Source: Ichthyophonus hoferi
Lineage: Eukaryota > Opisthokonta > Ichthyosporea > Ichthyophonida > Ichthyophonidae
Direction: 5' to 3'
Assembly: GCA_002751075.1 (NCBI GenBank)
Contig: NAOQ01000214.1
Coordinates: 37,988 to 97,773, forward strand
Length of the DNA: 59,786 nucleotides
The position numbers were made by a program, and so were the translations under genes. This document shows positions 13,300 through 26,329 of this stretch, piece after piece; position 1 is the first letter of the stretch, and each line of letters begins with the position of its first letter. Under the pieces are notes generated by a model. It made no database searches and was not told where the DNA came from. It was given only the letters and a program-made list of their open reading frames with translations.

Positions 13300-15961
13300 T
13301 TAGTAACCTGTCTCCTTTAGGCACTTTTCCACAATACTACTCAGCTCCGGATTCTCCATAGCGGCACGAATTCGCTCTTTATCGTTGATTTGTTTGTTTA
13401 CTGAAGAGGTATATATATAAAAATATTAATGAAGAGAAGGAGGACCAAGGAAAAGGAGAGTAATGTGATAGAGAAAATAATATTAGTGTACCCCGCATCA
13501 CAGCAATACATACGCTCACAGGTTAACCAAAATGTCACACAAGGTAAGCAACATATGGCGTTTAACATTGACTTTGTTGGTGTCTTCAACGCGAAATGTA
13601 TGGAACAATGGAAAACATTATGCATTATTATTATTATGAAGCAGAAAGCAAGTCAGTGATTATGTCAAGAATTGTAGGAATAAAGCGGTAGATAAATGAG
13701 AGAATGTCTCTATAAATATATGTAAAGGCATACAAGGAATTAAATGCGCAAATGAGAATATTAAAAAGAGTAATAAAGACATTGCAGTTGTTCCTTACTC
13801 TCATCTTCCGTATTATGGGAGCCCTTGGTCAACTGAATGTCTAACTGCGAGGTAGCATAGTCAATATAATGCAAATCATTGGCAGATCACATACCATTTT
13901 TTGTATTCCTTACTTTTTATCCAAATATTATAAGTACCCAGAAAGAAAGGTAGTAATAACAGCCGATGCACAGATAGGCGAGGAACTAATTCAGATAAAA
14001 ATCAAATAACCAATCTCTTTTATCTACCTATAGGACACAAAAAAACGTCTAAAGTCTGCATGATACCTTAAATCGATATGAGAGCTGCCGTTCCAGCTGA
14101 ATTCTTATACACAAACCTAGAAGGAGAGTATATTTCAGTTATATATTTATGTTTTAAACTTGAAATATACTTTTATATCATTCTCATCCTGGACGTTTTG
14201 TCAATACTTTTTTATCAGATCGTTTTAGTCCGCTAGCCCGGGTTCTTCAATTCTTATGGCACTATAACCTATACACTTCTGATACTATTCAGGCAATGGC
14301 ATGAGTGCATTTATTGTATGCCCAAATAAGGTTGAAACGCAGACCACATAAAAAAAACTAAACATATAGTACAATAAATAACATTCGTGGCAATGCCAAG
14401 CTTAATAGCTTGGAACTACGTGTACATCTACAGTGAGGGAAGGGATCTTTAAAACACTAAATCTGAGCACTAGTTCCAAGAACACATAAAATACTTATTA
14501 TGGGTTATAATATAATCCAAGGTTCTATCCTATAATCCTTCCGCTTGGTTGATAGTAATAGCAGCGGTTAACAATACCTAATCCAATCGTGCTTAGGAAG
14601 TACGCCATTGTATTGATTGAGCAACCTAAATACTGAGCAACGCTACAATTCCATTGACATGTACATGTCGTACATCTGCCAATACAATAGTCCAGGGTTG
14701 TGATTACAGAAGTCAAACCTAATTAGATTTGTCTATTGACAGCCCATAAATCCCATATACCCACAACGCAACCTTGCCGTAGTAATACAACACATCCTAG
14801 TTAGCTTATAGCTCCCATAAAATGCCACCCACACCACAGCTTCACCTTGATTCTAGTATTAAACTTTATTTAGAATCTATACATGCAAATACACTGATAG
14901 GACTACAAAAACAATACAGACAGAGAGAAAAGAATGCATCTAAACTACAACGGGAATAACAAGAAACACCAACCTATAAGTGTGGCCAAATGGCAGTGTG
15001 GCACTGTAGGGGTGAATCCTACCCTCAGTTCACTAAATCCCTTCTTTTCCACCACAGTAACCAACTCTAAACTTACTACGTTTAGCTGTTCCAGGGTAAA
15101 CTCATATTCAGGATCCTGTTTACAGGTAGCCCCTTTATCAATATAATATGGCATCTATATACCTCTTACGATTGAGATTGTAGTATGTGTAATGGTTTAT
15201 GGTTTTGTGGAGCCTCTCAGACAGAGAATACTAACTCCCTTTTTCCGCCCAAAAAAAATTATTGCCTTGAAGTAATATACTATCTACACAATACCAACAC
15301 CATACGCAGAGTACATTACAATACACCGATATATAAAAATAAAAAACAATCGTCCATATATTACCATACTTGCATATACACTAGCATAAAATCTTAATCG
15401 ACATATACATACACGCCACACTATGAAAAAAAACATATAATTGGACGTATAAACAGTCAGTCAAAACTATCAAGCTATAGGCATCGGTATTCATAACTAA
15501 AAAAGGGTTTAAAGATTCTCACTTTTATGTCTCGTATGAAGTCTGCCAAGATGGGATGCAAGAAAAAAGGAGAGAGTATTAGGGAATGGGCGGAAGTGTT
15601 AGCTGAGTGGTCAATATATCTTAACCCAACATATTTTATGTCTCCTCTCTTATAACTTTCATACACAGGTAAAATCTTTAAGCATCCTTTGAGTTCCTTT
15701 AACAAAAATGAACATCAATTGCACGCAAACAAAGTAACACAGTTACTTATATTTAGACATTCACAAGCTTTTCAACTATACAATAATACATAAACATACA
15801 TACGTTTATATTTATATATATACAAATATGTGTCAATCATTAGGAAGTGCAACATTTTCACTTATAAGCATTAAAAAGTGGCTTGTATAACAATGCCCTA
15901 ATAACATACCAAAGATCTCTTCCTCAGAAGAGACCTCTTCGGGCCACTCTGAGTCTATCAT
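13300..15961 (-). CDS. CIAO2A: CIAO2A (FAM96A, MIP18 family), cytosolic iron-sulfur assembly factor
   Basis: Acts in the cytosolic iron-sulfur targeting machinery; the vertebrate CIAO2A branch is linked to maturation of IRP1. Coding exons in order: 15961-15910, 15542-15523, 15115-14974, 14116-14067, 13844-13799, 13400-13300, summing to 136 codons plus stop. Phases agree at every junction. Diagnostic blocks are [39 protein letters not shown] (with the reactive Cys in PHC), [19 protein letters not shown] and [16 protein letters not shown]. The [10 protein letters not shown]...AAMENP wording fits the A paralogue better than CIAO2B. Human CIAO2A is 160 residues; the difference lies in the N-terminus. 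A strong polypyrimidine tract and AG sit just above the chosen ATG, so a 5' UTR intron or one more upstream coding exon is possible. One exon is only 20 bases long. Divergently paired with FAF2. Confidence 0.94.
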
Positions 15962-16557
15962 AAGGCGAAATTCTAAAGAGAGAAGTGAAAAACCTACTAA
16001 ATACAGTCAAGCCATCAACATATATGACGATAATTCTAACTTTCGAACATACGTACATATACAAATATGTAACTATATATAATACATATAATACCAGTGC
16101 TTATCATTACCTTATCATTGCGTCATTCATGTCACCCCTTTCCAAACCAGCCAATCACTTTCTATACATAAGAATATTTTTAAATTAATATGCGATTGCA
16201 GGATTATGCATGTTTCCAAACAGAAAATAAAAAAATACAATTGGTGATTAAACTATCTAATCAACAAAACCTCCGAAAATCATGTCAAAGTAGTGAGCCG
16301 ACTATTTGAATTTATTTGTTATTATTTTTCGCTCATACCCACTGAAAATATTTTGAACTTAACATAAAAATAAATAGCAAATAGGCTATTTACCGTCAGA
16401 ATACTACTATATAACTTAGAGACTGTAGGGTCATTGGTTCTATAAGATTGTTGAATGTTTCACCGTGTTGATTCATTATAGATTTATAAACTTTAATGTT
16501 GTTTTGGCCCTTCATATTGGCTATAGAGGGCGGGAGCTACTTGTATACTTGTAGGCA
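15962..16557. promoter_or_regulatory. Probable shared divergent promoter of CIAO2A and FAF2
   Basis: Only 596 bases separate the two start codons, which point away from each other. Both 5' UTRs and both transcription starts should therefore lie here unless UTR introns extend further. The stretch is AT-rich and I see no clear TATA box or other motif that fixes either start. The inference rests on gene arrangement only. Confidence 0.5.
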
Positions 16558-19500
16558 ATGATGGAGTACCTATCTGAAGAGAGAAAAGAGTCGGTTGAGA
16601 CCTTCAAGGTATATATATATATATGAAGGCAGAGAAAATATACCTCTTTTTTTGCACAAAAGATAGAACAAAAAAACATGAACTTATACTACTATGTACC
16701 AACACAGTTATTACCTACCTTTTAGTAACTATCGTATCAACCTTTTTATATACGTACATCCGTACATCAGTGCAGTTATACAGATATTATACCCGCACCT
16801 TTCTACAACCAGAAATTTAATGTTTATAGATTACCCTAGGTTATAATATATAGAATGAGAATTAAATAAAGATGGAAATAACATAAAGGTGATAGGAGTT
16901 ATGTGGAAGGGTGTTATTAGGGTATGACATCAGTGTACTTGGATTATTATATTAATGTATACCTATATCCCTCCCGGTATTAATGTATATTTTTATATAT
17001 GCCATACTTTTAAATATCACAAACGCTGATCTCTTTTTACATCCACACAAACCCAGGCAGTGACACAAGACATTGACGATGAGAAATGCATACGAACCTT
17101 GACAGAATACAACTGGGAACTCGAGGTCTGTATATGTATGATATAAGATATCCAGAACATCATTGAAATCCTTAATAATAGTAGTAATTGTTTTGTAATA
17201 TAACGTTAAATACAGGTTTATATTGGATTTACATAGTATCCATTACAATTGCACATAGACGATATATGAGAAATATTGTGGCAAAGATTGCAGTTTATTT
17301 GTTTGATGCAAGGCAGGGTAATTCTATGTTTCTTACTGGCATATCAATGGCTGATATATAATGGCCCTTAAACGTGATGGGCTCACAACAATGGCAACAA
17401 TGGATTCTAGAGTCATCTATAACAACAGTAATATAATCCAATGCCATATCAGTCTATATTGTATTACAATACTACATCATACCCTATATTATATTACAAT
17501 ACCATACTATATCCTATATTATATTAAATACCACACTATACCTTATATTATATTACAATACATACTATACTCTATATTATATTACAATACTATACTATAC
17601 CCTATATTATATTGCAATACCATACCATAACCTATATTGTATTACAATGCTATACTGGAGCCTACATTATATTGCAATCCCCTATCATACACTAATATAT
17701 ATATACTATTGCTACAAATAGCAGTTTCGAATGCCATTTACAGATTAATAACCTTTATATAGCCGTTCCTTTTAATCGGTTCAACCGCAAGTACTATAAA
17801 TTTTATAGGTTAGTTTTCTTTTAATACTAAAAAACAAATTAAGTGTCACCTGTGGCAAAAGTGGTTTTATGGATATGTTCTGTATGGCTAATATACTTTA
17901 ATATTTATTGAGATCAAGAGGTGGGTGTTATACAATCATCGCATATACATCTACACTAAAAACATACAATACATCTACACTGTATATACAAATATGCCAA
18001 TTATATATACATTCCTCCTGATGCCCCTATACTCACAGGCAGCCATTCTCGGCTATATGCAAAGTGGCCATGTACGTCGTGTCTCCATAACCGACGAACC
18101 AGAGGAGATCATTCAATCCCCTCCTCGTCGTGTGCCAATCGTATTTCAAAGGTATATATAAGTTAATTTTCAGTCCATATAATTTGAAAATGTGTGTACT
18201 ATAATTTATATGATAGATAGGGTTTAAGGATCCAATGGTGAAAGTGCATTAAACCAATAATCGTAGTTAATATATTATTATGAACACTTAATTACTAAGT
18301 ATATCTTACACAAGTACAACTGGTTGGTTGATAGAGGACTAACATGAACACTATATAGATAATTGATGGCGAGTCAGTTTTTTAATTTAAATATTTTTTA
18401 AAAAAAACTGCCATTTTAAAACCAGAAATGATTTGCATTAAGCCCGAAAAAGCTTATAACTGGGATCTATTTTTAGAAAAAACATCTATTCTAAAAGTAT
18501 ATATTTTTTGAAAAACTTTTTTTTATCACGCAATCGATAGTGGGACCATCATGCATATATGAGGATCGAAATAGATTGAATCAAATGGACTAAGATTCAA
18601 TTAGGTCAGCACAGCCAATAATACATCAGTTAATTCTCACAACGATAATTGTGGGAACTCTCTTATAACATAATTGCATAGGCGAATTGTATGAGATCTA
18701 TGATAAATTGAAATGTTTCATATTCAGTGCGACCATTTTAAGGCTGTCTAAAACCCAACCAATTAAAATGTACTACTTGAACTAATAAATAGTAAGTATA
18801 AAGGGAAGGTGTAAACCATATATTGGTTAGCTGTATCTATAGTTTATTAAGATAATTATTTCAATTTAGCAATATGCATATATTAATAACATCAGAATAC
18901 TACATAAAAAAAATCATATGGTAAATATATACGCTTATGCAACATTCTTAAGTTCACCGAACGTATTCAGCATGTGTTAAATAATGACATCTGTATCCGC
19001 GAATAGTTAATTGAAAAACAGCATTCCATTGGATGCTATTAATTGTTACACATAGTAATTCGTGTTGTTCTCGTATGCCAGTAAGATCTTCCTCCTGAGA
19101 TGTCTCTTGTTTTGTGGCTTCTCTTCTTTTTCTTTGTATTTAGCAATTATTACTCTTATTATTATTATTATTGTAACTATTATTATATAACACCAAACAC
19201 ATATTTATATACATGCAGTCCTTTTCTTTCGTTTATGTATTCATATATATTGTTAAGGCCGTTCTTATCCACATCTCTCTTGCTTCCTTTCCCATGCAAT
19301 CTACACTTATATCATTTATGTTGTTTTGTCATTTGATTGAACTGTACAAAATGTAATTTGATTTGATTTGCCCGGGATACTCATCAGGCCCAATGAATTT
19401 CTAACCACTCACATTGGTATTATTTGTTGTCTTTACCGTGTCATGTGACCTCTTTTGTTTCTCCTTTTCTCTGTGCACTCACTATCCTCTACCCCTCTAC

Positions 19501-22500
19501 TCTTTTAATTAAATTTTACTCCTTTCTTTCTTATTGTTAATGTTCTGGCGGTTGCCTCATAACAGTCTTCATGGGAGACTACCACGTGTGCCATTTACAA
19601 CGAATAGATCACTACAAACAGTAGGTTCCTCGTGCCCTTAGTTGTCTATTTATATATCAATACCCATGTATTTAGATGTGGCTGCATATTGGAATGTACA
19701 AATGAATATGTATAAATGTGTTGATTTGTTGGGAGGCGTGTATAGGAGGATATTTTATAGGAATTGAACCATAGAGTAAGTATTGATAGATGTGGGCAGG
19801 TGTGATTAGCAAGTGGTATCATATTGTGTTAGTATGTTATAATAAATGTGTTTGGTTTGTATGTGCATTCCGAGCCACCGAAGTAGGTCCAGAAGGATAG
19901 TACTGTGTATTGGTTATTACATTGACACATTGACACAGTAATATAGACTTGTACATAGGTATTTTGGTGTATAAATCTGTAGTTATATGCTTGATTTGAG
20001 AGAGAAGGTATTCGTATAAAGAGGGTGGAAGTAATGGACATGAACTAGAGACATGATTATAAACAGAGAACAAAAGTAATCTACAAAAAATAAAACAGAC
20101 ATTAGAGAATCAGCATTTGGTGATTATTTCTTGGCTATTTATATCTGTGGCTGGGTCTAACGGCCTGTTTTCATTCGTCCATATAGCCTTACCAATCGTG
20201 GTGGTCTCTATTTAGAAGAATCACGTGGTACCCTTTGCGATGGGGGGTTCGGGTGCTGGTTGCACCACTAAGATGTGGATTTAATCTAGCCCTGCTGGCC
20301 GTACGGCCCGTTCTTTGGCTCCTAGGTTTGAACTATTCTCGAGTTGTTCTATTCTTTTTTGTCTGTGCTATCCTCCCCATCCTTTTCTATGTTTCTCTCT
20401 AGCTTTCCTACTCTATTCCTGATTCATTTGTTTTGGTCTTTTGTTTCCCATTTTTCTTTCTTCTCTTCTACTTTTCTTTCTTTGTTTACGTTTATTAGAT
20501 TTATTTGCCTTACATTATAACTGTTAGTCATTCTTTCTTTCGATTCGTTAATAATCAGCCCACATTTACTCCCTATCTTACTCGATCCTTTCACATATTT
20601 TTTCTTTTTCTCCTTTGCCTTTGTCATTCTTTCATTTCCCCTAAAATTTCGTTTTTCCATTTTTATACAACCATGAACTTTGCCTTATATCTGTTCTATT
20701 TTATTTATATAAACGATCTCCCGTACCTCAACCACATTGTAATCACACTTCGTGAGCGCATTCAATAAGATAATATCCACGGTCAATAATTGGGTCAATA
20801 GTACCTTATCTCCCCTCCACCTACCCATTACTAGAGGTGCGAGCGCCGTCGATAGGCCCTAGTCATACCATATTTGGCATTATTATAGCCAGTTTAAATT
20901 ACAGGGCCACATTAATTAATGGTATAATGGGGTAGCTTCATCCACAGGTATGCGTGCTATATTCCCGTCACTGGTTGGCCGGCACCAAGGTATTTAAAAT
21001 AGCTGCAATATATATTAATGTGATGCGGTTGATTCTTTTTTAATTATAGTTTTCTTACACATCATTTCATTGGTATTTCTATAAATATTCAATCAGATTA
21101 TTTATACAAACATTCACGTGACTACGACTATCTATCCATAATCCATAGTCCAGATGTATATATATAGTTATGTGTGTATGATCCGCGCTATATATGCCCC
21201 GTCTATATTAATCTATACCTATATGTAAACCTACATCCACCCACATACAGATCTATATCTATCCTTTCTATCTTCTTGCTATCTAAGTGTCTAACACTAG
21301 TAAGATGTCGTGTAACATGCTGACTGTAGAGTACTAGCATATCCTATTAATTATTAATCATTCTAAGCATTAAGCCCCTCTTCTATCTCCACTCCTACCA
21401 CTCTTACCTCCACATCACTTAAGTAATTAATTATTTTTATTTTAATCCATGCATTCCATTCGATATTGCTTTTCTTTATAACCAATTTGTGATCATCACA
21501 GAGACCCGACAGCCTGAACCTCCACACATATTTGAGAGGCGGTACAATGGGTTATATGGAGACAATCACCCACCCTTCCTCACATGTACCTTTGATAATG
21601 TATGATATAGTGAGGCCTGGTGTGAGCGAGCGCTAGTAGGTTGTTGAAGGGAAAGACTGTAGATACGGATATTGGTTGATTGGTGTATGTGTATGAGTTT
21701 ATGCTAATATATATGTTACTAAGCAAGAGAAAGAAATGGAGATGCCGAAAGTATGTAAAAACTGTCTAATCTATTCAAGGGGTAGGGGGGAGGCTGCTTA
21801 CAAACTAGTATACTTCTTTATATATAGTATAGAACTATGTAAGTATATATGCATGTTTGTTTGTATGTATGTATACCTATATGTATTGGTTTATGGGTGC
21901 ATTCCTATATTACTTCACACATGCCTGTGCCTGACTCTATAAGGGTATTATATTGACAATTTCATCACTCAGGCTCTTCGACGTGCTAAACAGGATTTAA
22001 TGCCTCTCTTAGTCTATATATACAAGGAGGATGACCCAGTGCACGCTACGTTTGCACGGTGGGTAGTGCAACGGTCACACATATACATACTATTATATTA
22101 TTGTATTATTATACTATTATACTATTGTACTACTATACTATCATATCATACCTATTATTATACTGTAATATAATCATATTTTCATATCTGGTGTCTTAAA
22201 AATATCATACTATCATATATATTATTATACATGTTATCATAGTTATTATATGTATACTAATTCTTGTATTCTTTCTCTCTCTATGTAGTAATATTAGCCT
22301 ATATGTACATACTTACTTACATACCTATATACTAATCCATTCTATTCTATTCTCTCGCCATGTGTAGGAATATTATGAGTGACCTGGCCTGGATAGAGCA
22401 CGTGACAGCCAATTTTTTAGTATGGGCCGCATCTGAGACCTCGGCGGAGGGCTATAATGGTATGTAAATAGATAGTAATACAAGTATGTATTTGTATGTA

Positions 22501-25500
22501 AGAATATTTATAAAGATCCCGTGTACTGCGTATTGCTAGGGTACCCAAGAAAGGAATATAGATATGTTGCTGAATCAAGTAGATCATATCATTTAGCTAT
22601 TACTACAATTAGTATAGATATATCAACGATGGCTTACAAAAATCAATTGGAGATCCCGAAGAACTGTGGACAAGTCATTAGAACTCCTACAGATTCTTAT
22701 ATTAATTAATATATACTACAGTGACAAAGTTTAAAACAAAGACTCTGCATATAACCATATATTAGATATATTAGGTACTATGACATCACCGGTTAATAAA
22801 TGCTGAAAATAACGTGTTAAGTTAGTGTTAATATGTGAGTATAATTTGTGTAGTATATATATGAAGGTATAATAGTTAACTTAATAATCATATATTATTC
22901 ATCATACCTATGTATCAATAACTGTACAGATTTATGTGTTGCAAATACAAATATTGCCGTCTAGATAGGTTTGTCTATGAGATTGCCATAGGTGTGAGTA
23001 TTTCTGTAGATAGAAAAATAGAAATGTTAAAACCCTTCGTGTGGGTATAAGTGGTATTTGATTGATATTCCATTTACTTTTTATTTGATTTTTTGATATT
23101 TTAAAATACTATGTATTGTTACTTAGATATTATAGGTGGATATTTCATAAATAGAATCATGGACCAATGGAACTCAGTAAATAGTGTGCTACATATAGTG
23201 TTGATCTTGATCCCCTATTAAGATATATAGCTATTATATCTTTATTTGACGCGTTTTACTATTGATTTTGCCGTTCCTTTTACATATATTTATTTATAAC
23301 CCCCAATCACAATCCACTCTCTGTGTTACTCTCCTTGTGTACTCTTATTCAATCAGCTAATATCCTTGTCTATATTTTCTCTTTTCTTCTTGTATTCTCA
23401 TTGGTTTAAAGCACACCAATTAACATGAAACCAACCAACACTCTCAGTGACACACGAAGTGCTTCACAGTGAGAACCCACCAATTATGACTGTGCTCGTG
23501 CAGGTCGATAGTGAGATACATTTACTAGAAAGCCTAGATGGTATATATATCCCATATATAGAGAGAGATGAATAGAAAGAGATAAAACATTTGTATATGA
23601 TTTTCTGGCATATACTACGTCACAGCGTCCTATTCTCCCTCCCCTTTTTCATCTTTATCTTTCTATCCCTGCTTCTAACCTTTACTTATCTGTCCTACAT
23701 TATAGGGATTATATTCCTGTTGGCATATATGTGTTTCTATTATCACTCAGTTCCATCTTTACATTTGTTGGTTAATTATCAGTCTTTTGTTAGTCATACC
23801 TTTATTTACTATAACTTCGCCCTGCTTTTGCTGAAAATATACAGCCCGATGTTATATGTTATATGAGAATGGTAGGTACATCTCATAAGCAGTTGTGCCC
23901 AACCCCACCCTGATCTCCTCCTATCCCCCTACCCTCCTACTCATATACTTACATAAGTGTGCATCTCTCATTTCTCTATAAAAAACTATAAATAATGATA
24001 AATGCATTTACATAGGAATGAATGTACACACACATTGATATATATGTTATGCATCCACACCTATACATATACGTACATAGGCCCCATAGATCTATCACAG
24101 GCATTAGACACGCTGATGACGGCCACAGAGTCAGCCAACCATTGCCTTTATGACATTCGTGCACAGAGGTATCTTATTGGCTGGACATGAACTATATATG
24201 CCTAATGATTGGTACATAGTCATCAATTGAGATATTAAAGGATGTGCTGTACTAATAGAGTTACTGTATTGTCTATGTCTAACCATAATATACTAGGGGA
24301 CAGAAACCCTCCTAGTAAACATAGATTTATGTGATTATACTAACTATTGCATACGATGTGATTCATTCTTCTCTCTTATCATATAGTCATTGGGTGTTTG
24401 TCTGTGTTCATTATATATGGATGTCTTCCACTGTCCAGCGTAGTGATATTTGACCTATGATTTATAAGACGTACCCTCGTTTTCTGTCTTTATTTAACAT
24501 GCTCTCTTTCCAATTTAATTCATCCTGCCTATATATACCCTCAACCTACTAGTGTCCACCTAACAGATTTTCCTTAGCCATGTGTCCTTTGCTTACCGTT
24601 GATGCACCCCCTTTTTCTCTCTACCCTTCCCATCCCTACTGTCTTCTTTCTGTCAGGAGACAAAGCATTCAGAACCAACTTTTAAAAGAGGAACAAGATT
24701 TGGCCTTTGAGCAAGCCCTACAGCTAGATAGGCATAAAGTGGGTATACCTATACATATACGTTTATCTGTTAGCCTTTCTTAATGTACATGTACATTACA
24801 TGTTTATTAGGTATATTATCTATTATTATAAATTACTGTGGACGTTGGCCAATAAACGGGTATATGTGCTAATTACTGGATGCTTAGTGAGTGGTATATT
24901 TTAACTCTTACATATAATCGAATAGGAAGAGCTTAAATTAGAGGAAGAACAGAGGTTGGAGGCAGAGGAGACAAAACGATTGGAGGAAAAGATGGTCTTC
25001 GAGCGGGAACAGGAGGTGTGTATGTGTATGCGTATACACTTATATATAGATAGGGAAAGGCCTGGAAGTAATTTGGTGTTATTGGATATCTATATATAAT
25101 GACAAGGGTGTAATAATCTAGAACCACTTGGGTCTGAGAAATGGTAAGATAGAACTATAGAGAGAAGATTGCATACTGATTGCAAATGAAAAACATTCGA
25201 AAAATGGAGGAGTAAACTAAAAGACAGTATAAGAAAGGTAATGTAAATAGGCCGAGAGGATTGGTTTACACCACAGGAAGAGAGATAGGGGTTAATGAAT
25301 GTAGAGTATACGTAAGTCTGATTGGTGGACACAGGAGGTGCTGGCCAATAAGCAGGCCGAGTTTGATTCACTGCCCTGCGAGCCGTCAGAGAAAGATCAG
25401 AATGTAGTCCGTATAGTTATAAAACTACCAGGTAAGACTTGTGGTTCTGTGCTATGTTTACAAGTATATTTTTTGGGTGTCTCCCTCTCTTCCTTGATGG

Positions 25501-25661
25501 CTCTACTATCCTCCAAGCTGCTCTATCTCGTTATCTATCTTACCTACTTACCTATACTTTATGATCCTATTCTCACCTATACAGACTATATGCCTAACCC
25601 CTATGCATGCACAGACGGAACACGTTTAGGGCGTCGCTTCAACGAGTCAGATACTGTGTTG
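16558..25661 (+). CDS. FAF2: FAF2 / UBXD8, UBA-hairpin-UAS-UBX protein of ER-associated degradation (3' end missing)
   Basis: ER and lipid-droplet adaptor that brings p97/VCP to ubiquitinated substrates. Exons: 16558-16608, 17057-17125, 18039-18151, 19566-19620, 20187-20325, 21502-21599, 21973-22058, 22368-22459, 22965-22991, 23448-23540, 24081-24168, 24657-24738, 24926-25015, 25335-25431, 25615-25661; 409 codons, phases agreeing throughout. A UBA-like start contains EYNWELEAAI (about 38-48). Exon 5 (residues 97-142) has no Met and carries the hydrophobic hairpin (WWSLFRR...GFNLALLAVRPVLWLLG). The UAS thioredoxin-like domain runs from IFERRYNGLYGDNHPPF through RRAKQDLMPLLVYIY and ANFLVWAASETSAEGYN. 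A charged coiled coil follows (KLEEEQRLEAEETKRLEE), then the UBX start (VRIVIKLPDGTRLGRRF). The second half of UBX is not found and probably lies in the 25836-26298 gap. The hairpin and EGY...LESLDG wording separate it from FAF1. The alternative start is the next Met. Confidence 0.92.
17453..17697. repeat. Tandem repeat of about 30 bases in FAF2 intron 2
   Basis: Roughly eight imperfect copies of a unit close to cctatattatattacaatac followed by catactata. Units drift at the right-hand end (gcaatacc, gcaatccc). The array lies in the intron between the two exons that encode the UBA region. Confidence 0.88.
22083..22260. repeat. Low-complexity (TAYTAT)n stretch in a FAF2 intron
   Basis: Degenerate run of tactat/tattat/tatcat words between the exons ending at 22058 and starting at 22368. 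No coding content. Confidence 0.7.
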
Positions 25662-25765
25662 GTAAGTTTTCCTCCAAGGTTTTCTATCTCCCCTTTGGCT
25701 ATATATTATATGTTACCACTTCTATTCCCTATAAAGATGATAAACGCTGTATCTCCCCTGAGATA

Positions 25766-25805
<40 letters not shown>

Positions 25806-25835
25806 CTTCTTCTCTTCCTTTACTTGTACTATATA

Positions 25836-26298
25836 NNNNNNNNNNNNNNNNNNNNNNNNNNNNNNNNNNNNNNNNNNNNNNNNNNNNNNNNNNNNNNNNN
25901 NNNNNNNNNNNNNNNNNNNNNNNNNNNNNNNNNNNNNNNNNNNNNNNNNNNNNNNNNNNNNNNNNNNNNNNNNNNNNNNNNNNNNNNNNNNNNNNNNNNN
26001 NNNNNNNNNNNNNNNNNNNNNNNNNNNNNNNNNNNNNNNNNNNNNNNNNNNNNNNNNNNNNNNNNNNNNNNNNNNNNNNNNNNNNNNNNNNNNNNNNNNN
26101 NNNNNNNNNNNNNNNNNNNNNNNNNNNNNNNNNNNNNNNNNNNNNNNNNNNNNNNNNNNNNNNNNNNNNNNNNNNNNNNNNNNNNNNNNNNNNNNNNNNN
26201 NNNNNNNNNNNNNNNNNNNNNNNNNNNNNNNNNNNNNNNNNNNNNNNNNNNNNNNNNNNNNNNNNNNNNNNNNNNNNNNNNNNNNNNNNNNNNNNNNN
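25836..26298. other. Assembly gap (463 N) bounded by (TA)n
   Basis: The unknown bases are preceded by a long (TA)n run near 25768-25802 and followed by another at 26299-26327, each followed by a similar cttcttctc/ctttttctc pyrimidine stretch. The gap therefore probably hides a TA-rich repeat, and its stated length may be nominal. It falls where the remaining FAF2 UBX exon or exons are expected. Confidence 0.97.

Positions 26299-26329
<31 letters not shown>

Noticed and set aside
14525-14716. Minus-strand frame containing TIGLGIVNR as a CIAO2A exon
   Set aside because: The exon 14116-14067 gives the family sequence [11 protein letters not shown] with correct phases, so this one is chance.
19100-19336. 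Phe/Tyr-rich frame considered as the FAF2 membrane hairpin
   Set aside because: Pyrimidine-rich low complexity without usable splice sites; the exon at 20187-20325 fits in phase.
23091-23190. Candidate extra FAF2 exon (GYFINRIMDQWNS-like)
   Set aside because: Not needed once exons 22965-22991 and 23448-23540 are joined in phase; no similarity to the family.
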